Below, piece after piece: positions 35,353-44,213 of a DNA stretch of 64,000 nt; the first letter of the stretch is position 1; each line of letters starts with the position of its first letter. The stretch comes from Microvirga sp052114605 (lineage in GTDB: Bacteria; Pseudomonadota; Alphaproteobacteria; Rhizobiales; Beijerinckiaceae), in contig NZ_JBFRFB010000005.1 in the NCBI RefSeq assembly GCF_052114605.1, positions 1-64,000 on the forward strand, given 5' to 3'. Below the pieces are notes generated by a model. The model worked only from the letters and a program-made list of their open reading frames with translations. It had not been told where the DNA came from and searched no databases. The position numbers were made by a program, and so were the translations under genes.

Positions 35353-36566
35353 TGCTGGCAATGAACACCGTGTCCTTATCCCCCCGCGAAGCCGCCCGGC
35401 GGCGCCTGCTCGATGCCTTGCGCCGCGAAGGCCCGATGGCGCGCGTGGAAATCGGCCAGCATCTCGGCATGAGTCCGGCTAGCGTTTCCGACCTCACGGC
35501 TAACCTCCTTGATGAGGGCATCCTCATGGCCGAGGAGGCGGACCAGTCGTCCGGCCTGATCCGGGGACGGCCCAAGACACGCCTGTTCTTCGCCGATTCG
35601 CTAGGCTCCGTGATCGGCGTCTGGACCGGCTTCAACCGGATCGAGCTGCGTCTCGTGGACAGCGCCGGCCGCAACCGGGCAAGCCGCCACATCGAGCGCC
35701 CCTTGCGCAATCTCGAAGCCGAGGAGCTGATGGACGTGCTGGCGGACACGATCTCCACTTTCGCCCGCGACTGTGACGCCGCCGACGTGAAGGCCGTCGG
35801 CCTTGCCTGCCAGGGCTACGTGGACACCCGCGACGGCATCGTCGCCTGGAGCCCGGTGCTTGGCACCCGCGACCTACCCCTGGCTGCGGGCCTGAGCGAG
35901 CGGCTCGGCAAGCCGGTCCTGATCGAGAACGATGCCAGCGCCATGGCCTTCGCCATCGCCCAGCGCAGCCCCGACCTACGCTCGGGCCGCACCGCCTGCC
36001 TGATGATCGGGGACGGCGTCGGCCTCGGCTTCCTGATCCAAGGCGAGCTTTATCGCGGCGCGCGGTTCGGCGGCAGCGAGTTCGGCCATGTCCGACTCCG
36101 CCGGAGCGGGCCGCAATGCCGCTGTGGCGGACGCGGCTGCGTGGAGGCCTATCTCGCCGATTACGCCCTCCACCGGGACGCTCAGCTCATCGACCACCGC
36201 CCCGCCCCCACCCTGCTGCTGCCGGGCGAGAATGCCATGAGTGCGGTGGTGGAGCAGGCCAGGGCCGGCGACACCGCGCTCCTCAAGCTGTTCCACGAGG
36301 CCGGCGAGGTTCTTGGCGATGCGGTCGGCATTCTCATCCAGACGCTGGAGCCGGACCATATCGTCCTCTGTGGCCCCGGCACCCGGGCCATGGACCTTTT
36401 GCGTCCCTCTTTCGAGGCCGCGCTCGAATCGCAGACCATTCCCGAACTCAGGGCGCTTGCCACCGTCCATGTGGTGGAATCTTCCCTCGATCTCCTCACC
36501 GAGGGCGTGGTGATGCAGGCGCTCAGGGAGCTAGACTTGGAACTCGCGCGATTGAAAGCCGCATGA
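35352..36566 (+). CDS. ROK-family transcriptional regulator (XylR-like)
   Basis: 404 residues. The N-terminal winged helix-turn-helix (about 10-75) includes RVEIGQHLGMSPASVSDLTANLL. The ROK sugar-kinase-like domain follows, with GVGLGFLIQGELYRGARFGGSEFGH and the zinc motif CRCGGRGCVEAY. Such proteins repress sugar-uptake genes and release DNA on sugar binding. Divergence from the xylose-type importer and palindromes in the shared promoter indicate local control. ATG 35361 is an alternative start. Confidence 0.88.
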   Translation: MLAMNTVSLSPREAARRRLLDALRREGPMARVEIGQHLGMSPASVSDLTANLLDEGILMAEEADQSSGLIRGRPKTRLFFADSLGSVIGVWTGFNRIELRLVDSAGRNRASRHIERPLRNLEAEELMDVLADTISTFARDCDAADVKAVGLACQGYVDTRDGIVAWSPVLGTRDLPLAAGLSERLGKPVLIENDASAMAFAIAQRSPDLRSGRTACLMIGDGVGLGFLIQGELYRGARFGGSEFGHVRLRRSGPQCRCGGRGCVEAYLADYALHRDAQLIDHRPAPTLLLPGENAMSAVVEQARAGDTALLKLFHEAGEVLGDAVGILIQTLEPDHIVLCGPGTRAMDLLRPSFEAALESQTIPELRALATVHVVESSLDLLTEGVVMQALRELDLELARLKAA

Positions 36567-36598
36567 TTTCGGGTGGAACCGGAAGCCTAAACCATCTC

Positions 36599-37015
36599 TC
36601 AGGCAGCGAGAGCGAAAGGCTCCTTGCCGATCTGCCGGAAGAGACTGATCGTATCGAGCAACGCCCAATGCTCCGCAATCTTCCCGTTTTCTAGACGGAA
36701 CCAACGCGCCACGCGGACATCGATAGGGGCATCGGTTGCAGGTATCGCACGGAATGCGCCTGTATGGCGCCCTTGCAACCGGGCGCGAAGCATAACGCGG
36801 TCACCTTCGACAAGAATGTCTTCGATCATATGGAGGCTTCCCGGGAAGGCTCCGTGCAACTGCGCGATTTGAGCTTTGAGAGCATCGAGGCCGCCGTCAT
36901 AGGCGTGGTCGATATAGTCGGTCGTAACAAATCCCTCAGCCGCTTCGATCTGGGCTTTGTCCCAGACCGTAGACATGAACTGGCGAATGAATTCTTCAGC
37001 GGACGTTCTCGACAT
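36599..37015 (-). CDS. SnoaL-like / NTF2-fold protein
   Basis: 138 residues, cytoplasmic. Patterns such as FIRQFMSTVWDKAQIEAAEGFVTTDYIDHA, GDRVMLRARLQGRHTGAF and ARWFRLENGKIAEHWALLDT belong to the SnoaL-like polyketide-cyclase group, with the typical acid/His pair of a small hydrophobic pocket. Members act as cyclases, isomerases or ligand binders; no substrate can be named. It is divergent from a MarR regulator, and the two operators between them suggest induction by a small aromatic or toxic molecule. Confidence 0.8.
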   Translation of the reverse strand: MSRTSAEEFIRQFMSTVWDKAQIEAAEGFVTTDYIDHAYDGGLDALKAQIAQLHGAFPGSLHMIEDILVEGDRVMLRARLQGRHTGAFRAIPATDAPIDVRVARWFRLENGKIAEHWALLDTISLFRQIGKEPFALAA

Positions 37016-37044
37016 TTAGCCCTCAAGAGATATTGAAGTATGAT

Positions 37045-37064
37045 TTAGTCAGGAAGCTGACTAA
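37045..37064. promoter_or_regulatory. MarR operator, site 1
   Basis: TTAGTCAG (37045-37052) GAAG CTGACTAA (37057-37064): perfect 8-bp inverted repeat, 4-nt spacer, in the SnoaL/MarR intergenic region. Confidence 0.8.
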
Positions 37065-37071
37065 CTGGAAA

Positions 37072-37091
37072 TTGGTCAGTAACCTGACTAA
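37072..37091. promoter_or_regulatory. MarR operator, site 2
   Basis: TTGGTCAG (37072-37079) TAAC CTGACTAA (37084-37091): same element with one mismatch in an arm. Its centre is 27 bp from that of site 1. Confidence 0.8.
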
Positions 37092-37120
37092 ATTGCACCG
37101 TCAAGTATGGGTGACGTGGT

Positions 37121-37573
37121 ATGGGAACCAATCAGGCCGGCCTAGGTGGAGATCTGCGCCAGACCAATACCGGTCGTCTTCTCCTCAAGGCCATGCGCGC
37201 CTTCAACGAGCGCTCGATGTCGGCCGTTCGTGAGTTGGGGCATCCGGCTCTCAGTTTCGCGCACGCTGCGATTCTGCCGCATATCGGGACGGAGGGTGCG
37301 CATCTCTCCGAGATTGCCGATCGCGCCGGCATGCGCAAGCAATCGGCCTCTCAGCTCATCGGGGAGCTTGAGGCCGCAGGGTACATTGCACGCAGCAGGG
37401 ATCCCGCCGACAAGCGGGCACTCGTCATCAAGTTCACCCCCGAAGGGGAGCGCTTTCTCGCAGATGCCGCCAAGGTAAAAACCCGAATTGAGGACGAACT
37501 CAGGAATAAGCTCGGCGCTGAACGGTATGAACTTCTGCGGGATATCCTGAAGGACTTTCCCGGAGTCGTGTGA
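37121..37573 (+). CDS. MarR-family transcriptional regulator
   Basis: 150 residues. Winged-helix fold with HLSEIADRAGMRKQSASQLIGELEAAGYIARSRDPADKRALVIKFTPEG, the MarR recognition helix and wing, and helical N- and C-terminal dimerisation segments. It lies immediately beyond two matching palindromes upstream of its own gene and of the divergent SnoaL-like gene, so it most likely represses both. Inducer unknown. Confidence 0.9.
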   Translation: MGTNQAGLGGDLRQTNTGRLLLKAMRAFNERSMSAVRELGHPALSFAHAAILPHIGTEGAHLSEIADRAGMRKQSASQLIGELEAAGYIARSRDPADKRALVIKFTPEGERFLADAAKVKTRIEDELRNKLGAERYELLRDILKDFPGVV

Positions 37574-37660
37574 GTTGAAGCTTCGCTTCGCATCCCCATA
37601 GCCATCGGCCCCTAAAAACATTATCTCTTGCGGGTCGATTTTTCTCCACGAACGAGACCC

Positions 37661-40600
37661 ATGGCTTCTTCCCGTCCCGTCCAAGCCGGCGACCACGTTT
37701 TCCTCGTCGACGGCTCCTCCTTCATCTTCCGGGCCTACTTCCAGTCCATGAATCAGGACCAGAAGTACAATTCCCGCAGCTCCGACGGCATGCCGACGGG
37801 GGCCGTGCGCCTGTTCGTCTCCAAGCTCCTGCAATTCATGCGCGACGGCGCGGCGGGTCTGACGCCCACCCATCTCGCTATCGTGCTCGACAAGTCCGAA
37901 GGCTCGTTCCGCAAGGAACTCTATGAGGATTACAAGGGCCATCGCCCGGATGCGCCGGAGGACCTGAAGGTTCAGATGCCGATCATGCGCGAGGCGATCC
38001 GTGCCTTCGGCATGGAGCCTGTGGAACTTCAGCGCTACGAGGCTGACGACCTGATCGCCACCTATACGCAAGAGGCGAAGGCGCGAGGCGCTGATGTGCT
38101 CATCATTTCGTCCGACAAGGACCTGATGCAGCTGGTCGGCCCTAAGGTCTGCTTCTACGATTTCGAATCCGGCTCCAAGGGCAAACCGGGCTACCGCCCC
38201 GAGCGCAATCTCGACGAGGCCGCCGTCACCGAGAAATGGGAGGGCATTCCGCCTGAAAAGATCGGCGACGTGCTGGCGCTCATGGGCGACACTTCGGACA
38301 ATGTCCCCGGCGTGCCCGGCATCGGCTTGAAAACGGCGGCGCAGCTCATCAAGGAATACGGCGATCTCGAAACGCTGCTGGAACGCGCGAACGAGATCAA
38401 GCAGCCCAAGCGCCGCGAGACGCTGATCAACAACGCGGAATCCGCGCGCCTGTCGAAGAAGCTCGTGACGCTCGATTGCGAGGCACCGCTGCCGGTGGCG
38501 CTCGACGACCTGCGTGTGCCCGAGCCCGACCCGAAGACGCTCATCGGCTTCCTCAAGGCGATGGAGTTCAGCACGCTCACGCGCCGCGTGGCCGAACTCT
38601 ACGACGCCGATCCCGCCGCCATCGAGCCCGACCCGCGCATGATGCCGGGTGGCGAGGCGATCAAGTGGGAGCGCAGCGGCGGTGCATTCGCGCATAGCGA
38701 ACCACCGCTTTTCGATAAAGTCGATACGGTTGCGGGCGAGGTCGATCCGTTTGCCGGTCTCGACCTGCCGGAAACCGGAGCCGTGCGCAAACCGGTGGAA
38801 GGCCTGGGCACGCCCTCGCAGCTTGCGGGCAAGCGCGCGACGGAGGCGACTTCCGTGCCCTTCGACGTGACGTCTTACGAGACCGTCACGAGCCTCGATC
38901 GCCTGAAGGAATGGGTGAGCCAGGCGCGCGCGCAGGGCTATGTGGCCGTCGATACGGAGACGAGCGACCTCGACGCTAACCTCGCGGATCTCGTGGGCTT
39001 CTCGCTGTCGATGGAAGCAGGCAAGGCCTGCTACGTGCCACTGCAGCACCGCGATGAATCGGATCTCTTCGGCGGCGGCCTGGTGAAGGGTCAGCTTTCC
39101 GTCACCGATGCGCTCGATGTCATTCGACCGATGCTCGAAGACGAATCCGTGCTCAAGATCGGCCAGAACCTGAAATACGATTGGGTCGTGTTCAAGCGCC
39201 ACAACATCGATGTGCGCCCCATCGACGACACGATGCTGATCTCCTATGTGCTCGATGCGGGCAAGGGCTCGCACGGCATGGACGAACTCTCCCGCCGTCA
39301 TCTCGGCCATACCCCGATCACCTTCTCGGAAGTGGCCGGCACGGGCCGGAACAAGGTCTCTTTCGACAAGGTCGAAATCACCAAGGCTACCGCCTATGCG
39401 GCGGAGGATGCGGATGTCACCTTGCGTCTCTGGCAACTTCTGAAGCCGCGTCTTGCCGCCGAGCGTCGCGCCACCGTCTATGAGACGCTGGAGCGTCCGC
39501 TGGTCGATGTGATCGCCCGCATGGAGATGCGCGGCATTCTCGTGGACCGGCAGATTCTCAGCCGCCTCTCCGGCGATTTCGCGCAGACGCTCGCGCGGCT
39601 CGAAGACGAGATTCACGAGATGGCCGGCGAGAAATTCGCCCTCGGATCGCCGAAGCAGATCGGCGACATTCTCTTCGGCAAGATGGGCCTGCCCGGTGCG
39701 AAAAAGACGCCATCCGGCCAATGGGCGACGCCCGCGACCCTGCTCGATGAGCTGGCGCAGGCGGGGCACGAGCTGCCCGAGAAGATCCTCGAATGGCGCC
39801 AGCTCTCGAAGCTGAAGTCGACCTATACAGACACGCTGCAGGACCATATGCACCCCGAGACCAAGCGGGTGCATACGTCCTTCTCGCTCGCCGCCACCAC
39901 GACGGGGCGCCTGTCCTCCTCCGATCCGAATCTGCAGAACATCCCGATCCGCACGGAAGCGGGCCGCAAGATCCGCAAGGCTTTCATTGCGCCCGAGGGA
40001 CACAAGATCATCTCGGCGGACTACAGCCAGATCGAGCTGCGCCTGCTCGCGCATATCGCCGACATCCCACAACTGCAGGAAGCGTTCGCCAACGGCGTCG
40101 ACATTCATTCGGCCACCGCATCTGCGATGTTCGGCGTGCCGCTCGACCAAATGACGTCGGATCTGCGCCGTCAGGCGAAGACCATCAATTTCGGCATCAT
40201 CTACGGCATCTCCGCCTTCGGCCTCGCCACACGCCTCGGCATCGGCAATGCGGAGGCGGCAGCCTTCATCAAGCAATATTTCGAGCAGTTCCCCGGCATC
40301 CGAAACTATATGGACGAGACGAAAAAGTTCTGTAAGGACAAGGGTTACGTGACCACGCTTTTCGGCCGCGTCTGCCATTATCCGCAGATCAAATCGAACA
40401 ATCCGTCGGAACGCGCGGGCGTAGAGCGCCAGGCGATCAACGCACCGATCCAGGGCACCGCCGCCGACATCATCCGCCGCGCCATGACGCGCATGGAAGA
40501 TGCTCTGAAAGCCGAACGCCTCTCCGCGCGCATGCTGCTGCAGGTGCACGACGAACTGGTATTCGAGGCCCCCGACGACGAGATCGAGGCGACGCTTCCC

Positions 40601-40705
40601 GTGATCTCGCGCGTGATGACGGAAGCGCCCTTCCCGGCCGTGACGTTGAAGGTGCCGCTTGCCGTGGAAGCACGCGCCGCGCAGAACTGGGACGAGGCGC
40701 ATTGA
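37661..40705 (+). CDS. polA: DNA polymerase I
   Basis: 1014 residues from ATG 37661 (MASSRPV); the 11 upstream codons are not family-like. Three domains are complete. The 5' nuclease (about 1-300) has FLVDGSSFIFRAYF, YEADDLIATY and GDTSDNVPGVPGIGLKTA. The 3'-5' exonuclease (about 410-620) has AVDTETSDLD, QNLKYDWVVF and YAAEDADVT, with the catalytic acids kept. The polymerase domain has DPNLQNIPIRTEAGR, SADYSQIELRLLAH, RRQAKTINFGIIYGIS and LQVHDELVFEAP. Role in Okazaki-fragment processing and repair. A 1200-codon frame on the opposite strand is a compositional shadow. Confidence 0.98.
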   Translation: MASSRPVQAGDHVFLVDGSSFIFRAYFQSMNQDQKYNSRSSDGMPTGAVRLFVSKLLQFMRDGAAGLTPTHLAIVLDKSEGSFRKELYEDYKGHRPDAPEDLKVQMPIMREAIRAFGMEPVELQRYEADDLIATYTQEAKARGADVLIISSDKDLMQLVGPKVCFYDFESGSKGKPGYRPERNLDEAAVTEKWEGIPPEKIGDVLALMGDTSDNVPGVPGIGLKTAAQLIKEYGDLETLLERANEIKQPKRRETLINNAESARLSKKLVTLDCEAPLPVALDDLRVPEPDPKTLIGFLKAMEFSTLTRRVAELYDADPAAIEPDPRMMPGGEAIKWERSGGAFAHSEPPLFDKVDTVAGEVDPFAGLDLPETGAVRKPVEGLGTPSQLAGKRATEATSVPFDVTSYETVTSLDRLKEWVSQARAQGYVAVDTETSDLDANLADLVGFSLSMEAGKACYVPLQHRDESDLFGGGLVKGQLSVTDALDVIRPMLEDESVLKIGQNLKYDWVVFKRHNIDVRPIDDTMLISYVLDAGKGSHGMDELSRRHLGHTPITFSEVAGTGRNKVSFDKVEITKATAYAAEDADVTLRLWQLLKPRLAAERRATVYETLERPLVDVIARMEMRGILVDRQILSRLSGDFAQTLARLEDEIHEMAGEKFALGSPKQIGDILFGKMGLPGAKKTPSGQWATPATLLDELAQAGHELPEKILEWRQLSKLKSTYTDTLQDHMHPETKRVHTSFSLAATTTGRLSSSDPNLQNIPIRTEAGRKIRKAFIAPEGHKIISADYSQIELRLLAHIADIPQLQEAFANGVDIHSATASAMFGVPLDQMTSDLRRQAKTINFGIIYGISAFGLATRLGIGNAEAAAFIKQYFEQFPGIRNYMDETKKFCKDKGYVTTLFGRVCHYPQIKSNNPSERAGVERQAINAPIQGTAADIIRRAMTRMEDALKAERLSARMLLQVHDELVFEAPDDEIEATLPVISRVMTEAPFPAVTLKVPLAVEARAAQNWDEAH

Positions 40706-40818
40706 TCGGATGAGCCGGATCGTATGACCGAACGTCCGGCTCACGCTGACCCTTTGACATTAGGACAGACAGCTCCACCATCCTTCATACAGTTTTGCTG
40801 AAGCGATCAGGAGCGCCC

Positions 40819-41529
40819 ATGTCGTACGAACTCTATTACTGGCCTACCATCCAAGGACGCGGTGAGTTCGTGCGGCTGGCGTTGGAAGAAGCAGGAGCCG
40901 ATTACATCGATGTTGCGCGTGAGTCCGAGGGCATCGCCATGATGATGCGGATGATGGACCACGCGGATCATCCACCCTTCGCACCGCCTTTCCTGAAGGA
41001 TGGCGAGACGATCATCGGCCAGACTTCGGCGATCCTGCTCTATCTCGGCGCCCGCCATGACCTGGCGCCGAAAGACCCGACGGGTGGGCTCTGGACCAGC
41101 CAGATCCAGCTCACCATCGCAGATTTCGTGGCGGAGGCGCATGACACGCACCATCCCATCGGCGTCGAGCTCTATTACGAAGATCAGAAGGATGAGGCGC
41201 TGCGCCGCTCTGCGGAATTCCGCAAGAGCCGCATTCCGAAATTCCTCGAGTGGTTCGAGACGATCCTGGAGCGCAATTCCGCACGCGGCGGATATCTCGT
41301 CGGCTCGACGCTGACTTACGCCGACCTCTCCCTGTTTCAGGTGGTCGAAGGGCTTTCCTATGCCTTTCCGAAAGCCACGGCGCGGGCGTTGAAGAAAGCC
41401 CCCAAGGTCTCGACGCTGCATCGGGCGGTGTCGGAGCGCCCCCGGATCAAGGCTTATCTCGAAAGCCCTCGCCGAATCCCCTTCAACGAGGCAGGCATCT
41501 TCAGGCAATATCCGGAACTTGATGGTTAA
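40819..41529 (+). CDS. glutathione S-transferase
   Basis: 236 residues from ATG 40819, with AGGAG six bases before it. The N-terminal thioredoxin-like domain begins YELYYWPTIQGRGEFVRLALEEAGADY, as in Sigma/Pi-like GSTs with a Tyr near the start as the candidate glutathione-activating residue. QTSAILLYLGARH completes the glutathione site. The C-terminal helical domain includes LVGSTLTYADLSLFQVVEGL. Substrate unknown; cytosolic detoxification is expected. Confidence 0.88.
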   Translation: MSYELYYWPTIQGRGEFVRLALEEAGADYIDVARESEGIAMMMRMMDHADHPPFAPPFLKDGETIIGQTSAILLYLGARHDLAPKDPTGGLWTSQIQLTIADFVAEAHDTHHPIGVELYYEDQKDEALRRSAEFRKSRIPKFLEWFETILERNSARGGYLVGSTLTYADLSLFQVVEGLSYAFPKATARALKKAPKVSTLHRAVSERPRIKAYLESPRRIPFNEAGIFRQYPELDG

Positions 41530-41711
41530 GGCCTGACTATTCTTGAGGTTACCTTGAGAAAGCATTCTCTAGTTCAAGAGAATTTGCCCCTGCCCCTTGA
41601 TAAACATCGAAATACAATTTCATAATGTCGCGTGCGCAGCCTTTTTGGACTTTGCGCGTCTCATCCCAGGATGGACCTTCAGAAGTCCCATGGGAACGGA
41701 GTGGTCGACCG

Positions 41712-43022
41712 GTGAAACGCAGGGCAACAATAATCCTCGCCAGCGACGTCGTGAGTTTCTCACGGCTGCTCGCTGAGAACGAAGAGGAAACCCTCCAGAG
41801 ACTCACCACCTATCGCCGGACCTGCGAGAGCTTTGTTCTCCGCCATGAGGGCCGAATCTTCAACACGGCTGGCGACTCGATCATGTGCGAGTTCAAATCT
41901 CCTCTTCATGCCGTCCGTGCCGCTGTGGACATTCAGGAAGCGATCAGAGGCCTCAACCTCGCCTTTCCGCCGAACCGCTGGCTTCAGTTTCGCATCGGCA
42001 TCGCCTCGGGCGAGGTGGTAGATCGGGATGGCGAGCTCATGGGCATGCCCATCAATATCGCGGCCCGCCTGGAAAAATTAGCTAAGCCCGGCGGCGTCTG
42101 CATTTCCGATGAGATACACAAAGCCGCTTCAGGCGGGGTGTCGGTGCCGTTCATCGATTTGGGCGAGCGGACAGTGAAGAACATTCCCTTCCCGGTTCAT
42201 GCCTTCGCCATCGCCTGGCCGGGAACGGCTTTCGATCAGGACAGGAGCGAGCCCGCTTACCAACGGCAGTACCTGGCCCGATGGGCAGCCTTGGCCTGCG
42301 CAACGGCCCTTGTCGTCGCGAGCGCCGTCGCCGGCTGGCAGCTCGCCGACCAGCCTGCCGACCCGGACATCGCGTTTGCCGTTCCCTCGCCCGCCCAGCA
42401 GGCAGCCCAGGCCCTCGTGCGTTCGACTGACCCGACCGAGGCTTTCCTGAACCTGTCTCAGAAGGGGGGCCTCATCGAAGACGCCAGATCCGCGCCGGGG
42501 CTCTATTACAAGGCTCTTCTCTTCGAGGCGAAGGGAGAAACCTCGGGCGCTCACCGCGCCTATTACGCGCTGGCGCGCATGGGTCTCGATTTCGTCGATC
42601 CGCATCTGCGTTACGCGGCCCTGGTGAACGCGCATGAGGGCAAAGCCATGGCGCGGCAGGTCTATGCGGAATTGCAGGAGGATGCGCCGACACGCTCCAC
42701 CGCGCTGCTCCATGCGCTGCAATTCGAAGGCGCGGAACGCATCACGCGCCTCGATGCGCTGATCGCGAAACATCCTGATTTCGCGCCGGCCTATTATTTC
42801 CTGGCCAAGGAGCATTCGGAGGAGCGGCTCGGGCAATCTGCATCCCCGCGCGACAGGCAGATCGAACTCGCCGCGCTCAATAAATTTCTCAAATCGCACC
42901 GGCAAGGCCGCTTGATGGACTTCTTCCTGGATCACGCCATCGCGGCAGTCTGGGTCGACAAGGCGCGCAAGCGACGGGACAAGCTGGAGACGTCGCTCAA
43001 GAGCGTGTCGGCGATGCCATAG
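41712..43022 (+). CDS. class III adenylate/guanylate cyclase with C-terminal periplasmic helical domain
   Basis: 436 residues from GTG 41712, where the family-like MKRRATIILASDVVSFSRLL begins; an ATG at 41625 would add 29 unsupported residues. The cyclase domain (about 1-170) has metal-binding Asp in ASDVVSFS and in NTAGDSIMCEF, and the transition-state Asn/Arg region GMPINIAARLEK. A transmembrane helix (WAALACATALVVASAVAGW, about 200-218) follows, then a TPR-like helical domain to the end. It would make cAMP (or cGMP) in response to an envelope signal. The stop codon lies in a palindromic repeat. Confidence 0.85.
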   Translation: MKRRATIILASDVVSFSRLLAENEEETLQRLTTYRRTCESFVLRHEGRIFNTAGDSIMCEFKSPLHAVRAAVDIQEAIRGLNLAFPPNRWLQFRIGIASGEVVDRDGELMGMPINIAARLEKLAKPGGVCISDEIHKAASGGVSVPFIDLGERTVKNIPFPVHAFAIAWPGTAFDQDRSEPAYQRQYLARWAALACATALVVASAVAGWQLADQPADPDIAFAVPSPAQQAAQALVRSTDPTEAFLNLSQKGGLIEDARSAPGLYYKALLFEAKGETSGAHRAYYALARMGLDFVDPHLRYAALVNAHEGKAMARQVYAELQEDAPTRSTALLHALQFEGAERITRLDALIAKHPDFAPAYYFLAKEHSEERLGQSASPRDRQIELAALNKFLKSHRQGRLMDFFLDHAIAAVWVDKARKRRDKLETSLKSVSAMP

Positions 43023-43067
43023 AGCATCGGATGGATCCCAAAAGTGGACGATCCATCCGATGCTCTA
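43020..43067. repeat. palindromic repeat, CCCAAAAG family (copy 2)
   Basis: TAGAGCATCGGATGGATC (43020-43037) pairs perfectly over 18 bp with GATCCATCCGATGCTCTA (43050-43067); the loop contains CCAAAAGTGG. It includes the cyclase stop codon and may serve as its terminator. Confidence 0.85.
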
Positions 43068-43121
43068 GATTGTCTTGCCGCTTTCCTGGCGGCGACCTGG
43101 GTCCGCTTCGCCGAAAATGCT

Positions 43122-43913
43122 CTAAGCCGCCAGTTGCGCCATCGTCTCGTTGAGGCATTGCACGCTCACGCCGCACCCTGCATGGGCGATGAGGCTGCAG
43201 CCTTTGGGCACTTCCCGCCATCCGTTGGTCTTGTCGTCGATGGGTTCGGAGACCACGAGCAGGTTGCTGTTATACTCGCGGAAATAGAGGGTCGGCGGCA
43301 TGCCGTCGCAAGCCCAGCGATAGGCCCAAAGGCTCTCGCCATCGGTGAACGCGGCGGTGAAGCGCAGGGCTTCCTCGATGCCGGCCTCATCCATGAGACC
43401 GCGCACGGTCTTCAGCGTCCGCGCCATGGCGGTGACGGGCTCCTCGGCCAATCCATTGGCGAGCGCCACCAGGAAGATCGCCTCGGAATCCGTGGTGCCG
43501 AGACGGCGATCATAGAGATCGTCGGGGATCAGCGCCTCGAGACGGCGCTTGATGCGCCCATATCCGCCGATCTGCCCGTTATGCATGAAGAGATAGGGGC
43601 CATGGGTGAAGGGATGACAATTGGCCCGCGTGGTCGAGGTGCCGGTGGAGGCGCGGACATGGGCGAAGAAGAGGCCGGAGCGCACCTGCTCGCAGAGGCT
43701 TCGCAGATTCTCGTCGGACCAGGCGGGTCGCACCTCGCGATAAATGCCGGGCTCGGACCGTTCGCCATACCAGCCGATACCGAAGCCGTCGCCATTAGTT
43801 TCCGTCTTGGCCTCGGTCGCGTGAAGCGATTGATGGACCAGCGAATGAGCTGGCGCGCAGACCAGTTCGTCGAGGAAGATCGGCTCTCCCCGATAGGCAA
43901 GGAAACGGCACAT
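43122..43913 (-). CDS. class II glutamine amidotransferase (YafJ-like)
   Basis: 263 residues. Ntn-hydrolase starting MCRFLAYRGEP, so the nucleophile Cys is exposed after Met removal. Further family features are HSLVHQSLHA, NGDGFGIGWYG, FAHVRASTGTSTTRANCHPF, FMHNGQIGGY and GTTDSEAIF. These stand-alone GATase II proteins (YafJ/EgtC group) hydrolyse a gamma-glutamyl amide; the true substrate is unsettled. The gene is flanked on both sides by CCCAAAAG-family palindromes and has no operon partner. Confidence 0.88.
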   Translation of the reverse strand: MCRFLAYRGEPIFLDELVCAPAHSLVHQSLHATEAKTETNGDGFGIGWYGERSEPGIYREVRPAWSDENLRSLCEQVRSGLFFAHVRASTGTSTTRANCHPFTHGPYLFMHNGQIGGYGRIKRRLEALIPDDLYDRRLGTTDSEAIFLVALANGLAEEPVTAMARTLKTVRGLMDEAGIEEALRFTAAFTDGESLWAYRWACDGMPPTLYFREYNSNLLVVSEPIDDKTNGWREVPKGCSLIAHAGCGVSVQCLNETMAQLAA

Positions 43914-44016
43914 CGGCCCACAACCCCCAGCTCAGTTCGCGCATCGTGCGGACCCGGCGGGCCACGCTAGTGAAAAGTGGTTCCGGTTTTCCGCCCCGAA
44001 CGATGCGCAGCTTTAA

Positions 44017-44068
44017 TAGAGCATCGGATTCCCCCCAAAAGTGGAGACCACTTTTGGGTCCGAGGCTC
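44017..44068. repeat. palindromic repeat, CCCAAAAG family (copy 3)
   Basis: CCCAAAAGTGG (44034-44044) and CCACTTTTGGG (44048-44058) are perfect arms around AGA, enclosed by AGAGCATCGGAT / TCCGAGGCTC. It sits in the 300-bp gap 43914-44213, which otherwise shows only a related AAAAGTGGTTCCGGTTTTCC stretch near 43975 and the antiporter leader. Confidence 0.85.
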
Positions 44069-44213
44069 GGCTTTTGTAATGGTGTTGTACTCTCTTTCAC
44101 TTATGGTGAACAGCCGGTTAACAGACCTGCCGTTGCGGCGATGCGCGCCTTCCCTTAAACCGTGTCCATAACATCACGAATTTGCCGGGCAGCCGGTGAG
44201 GGGGAATAAGACC

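Noticed and set aside
37142..40744. 1200-codon open frame on the minus strand opposite polA
   Set aside because: It mirrors polA in the complementary frame of GC-rich codons, has no protein motifs and shows Arg/His/Gly-rich shadow composition; polA on the plus strand is certain.
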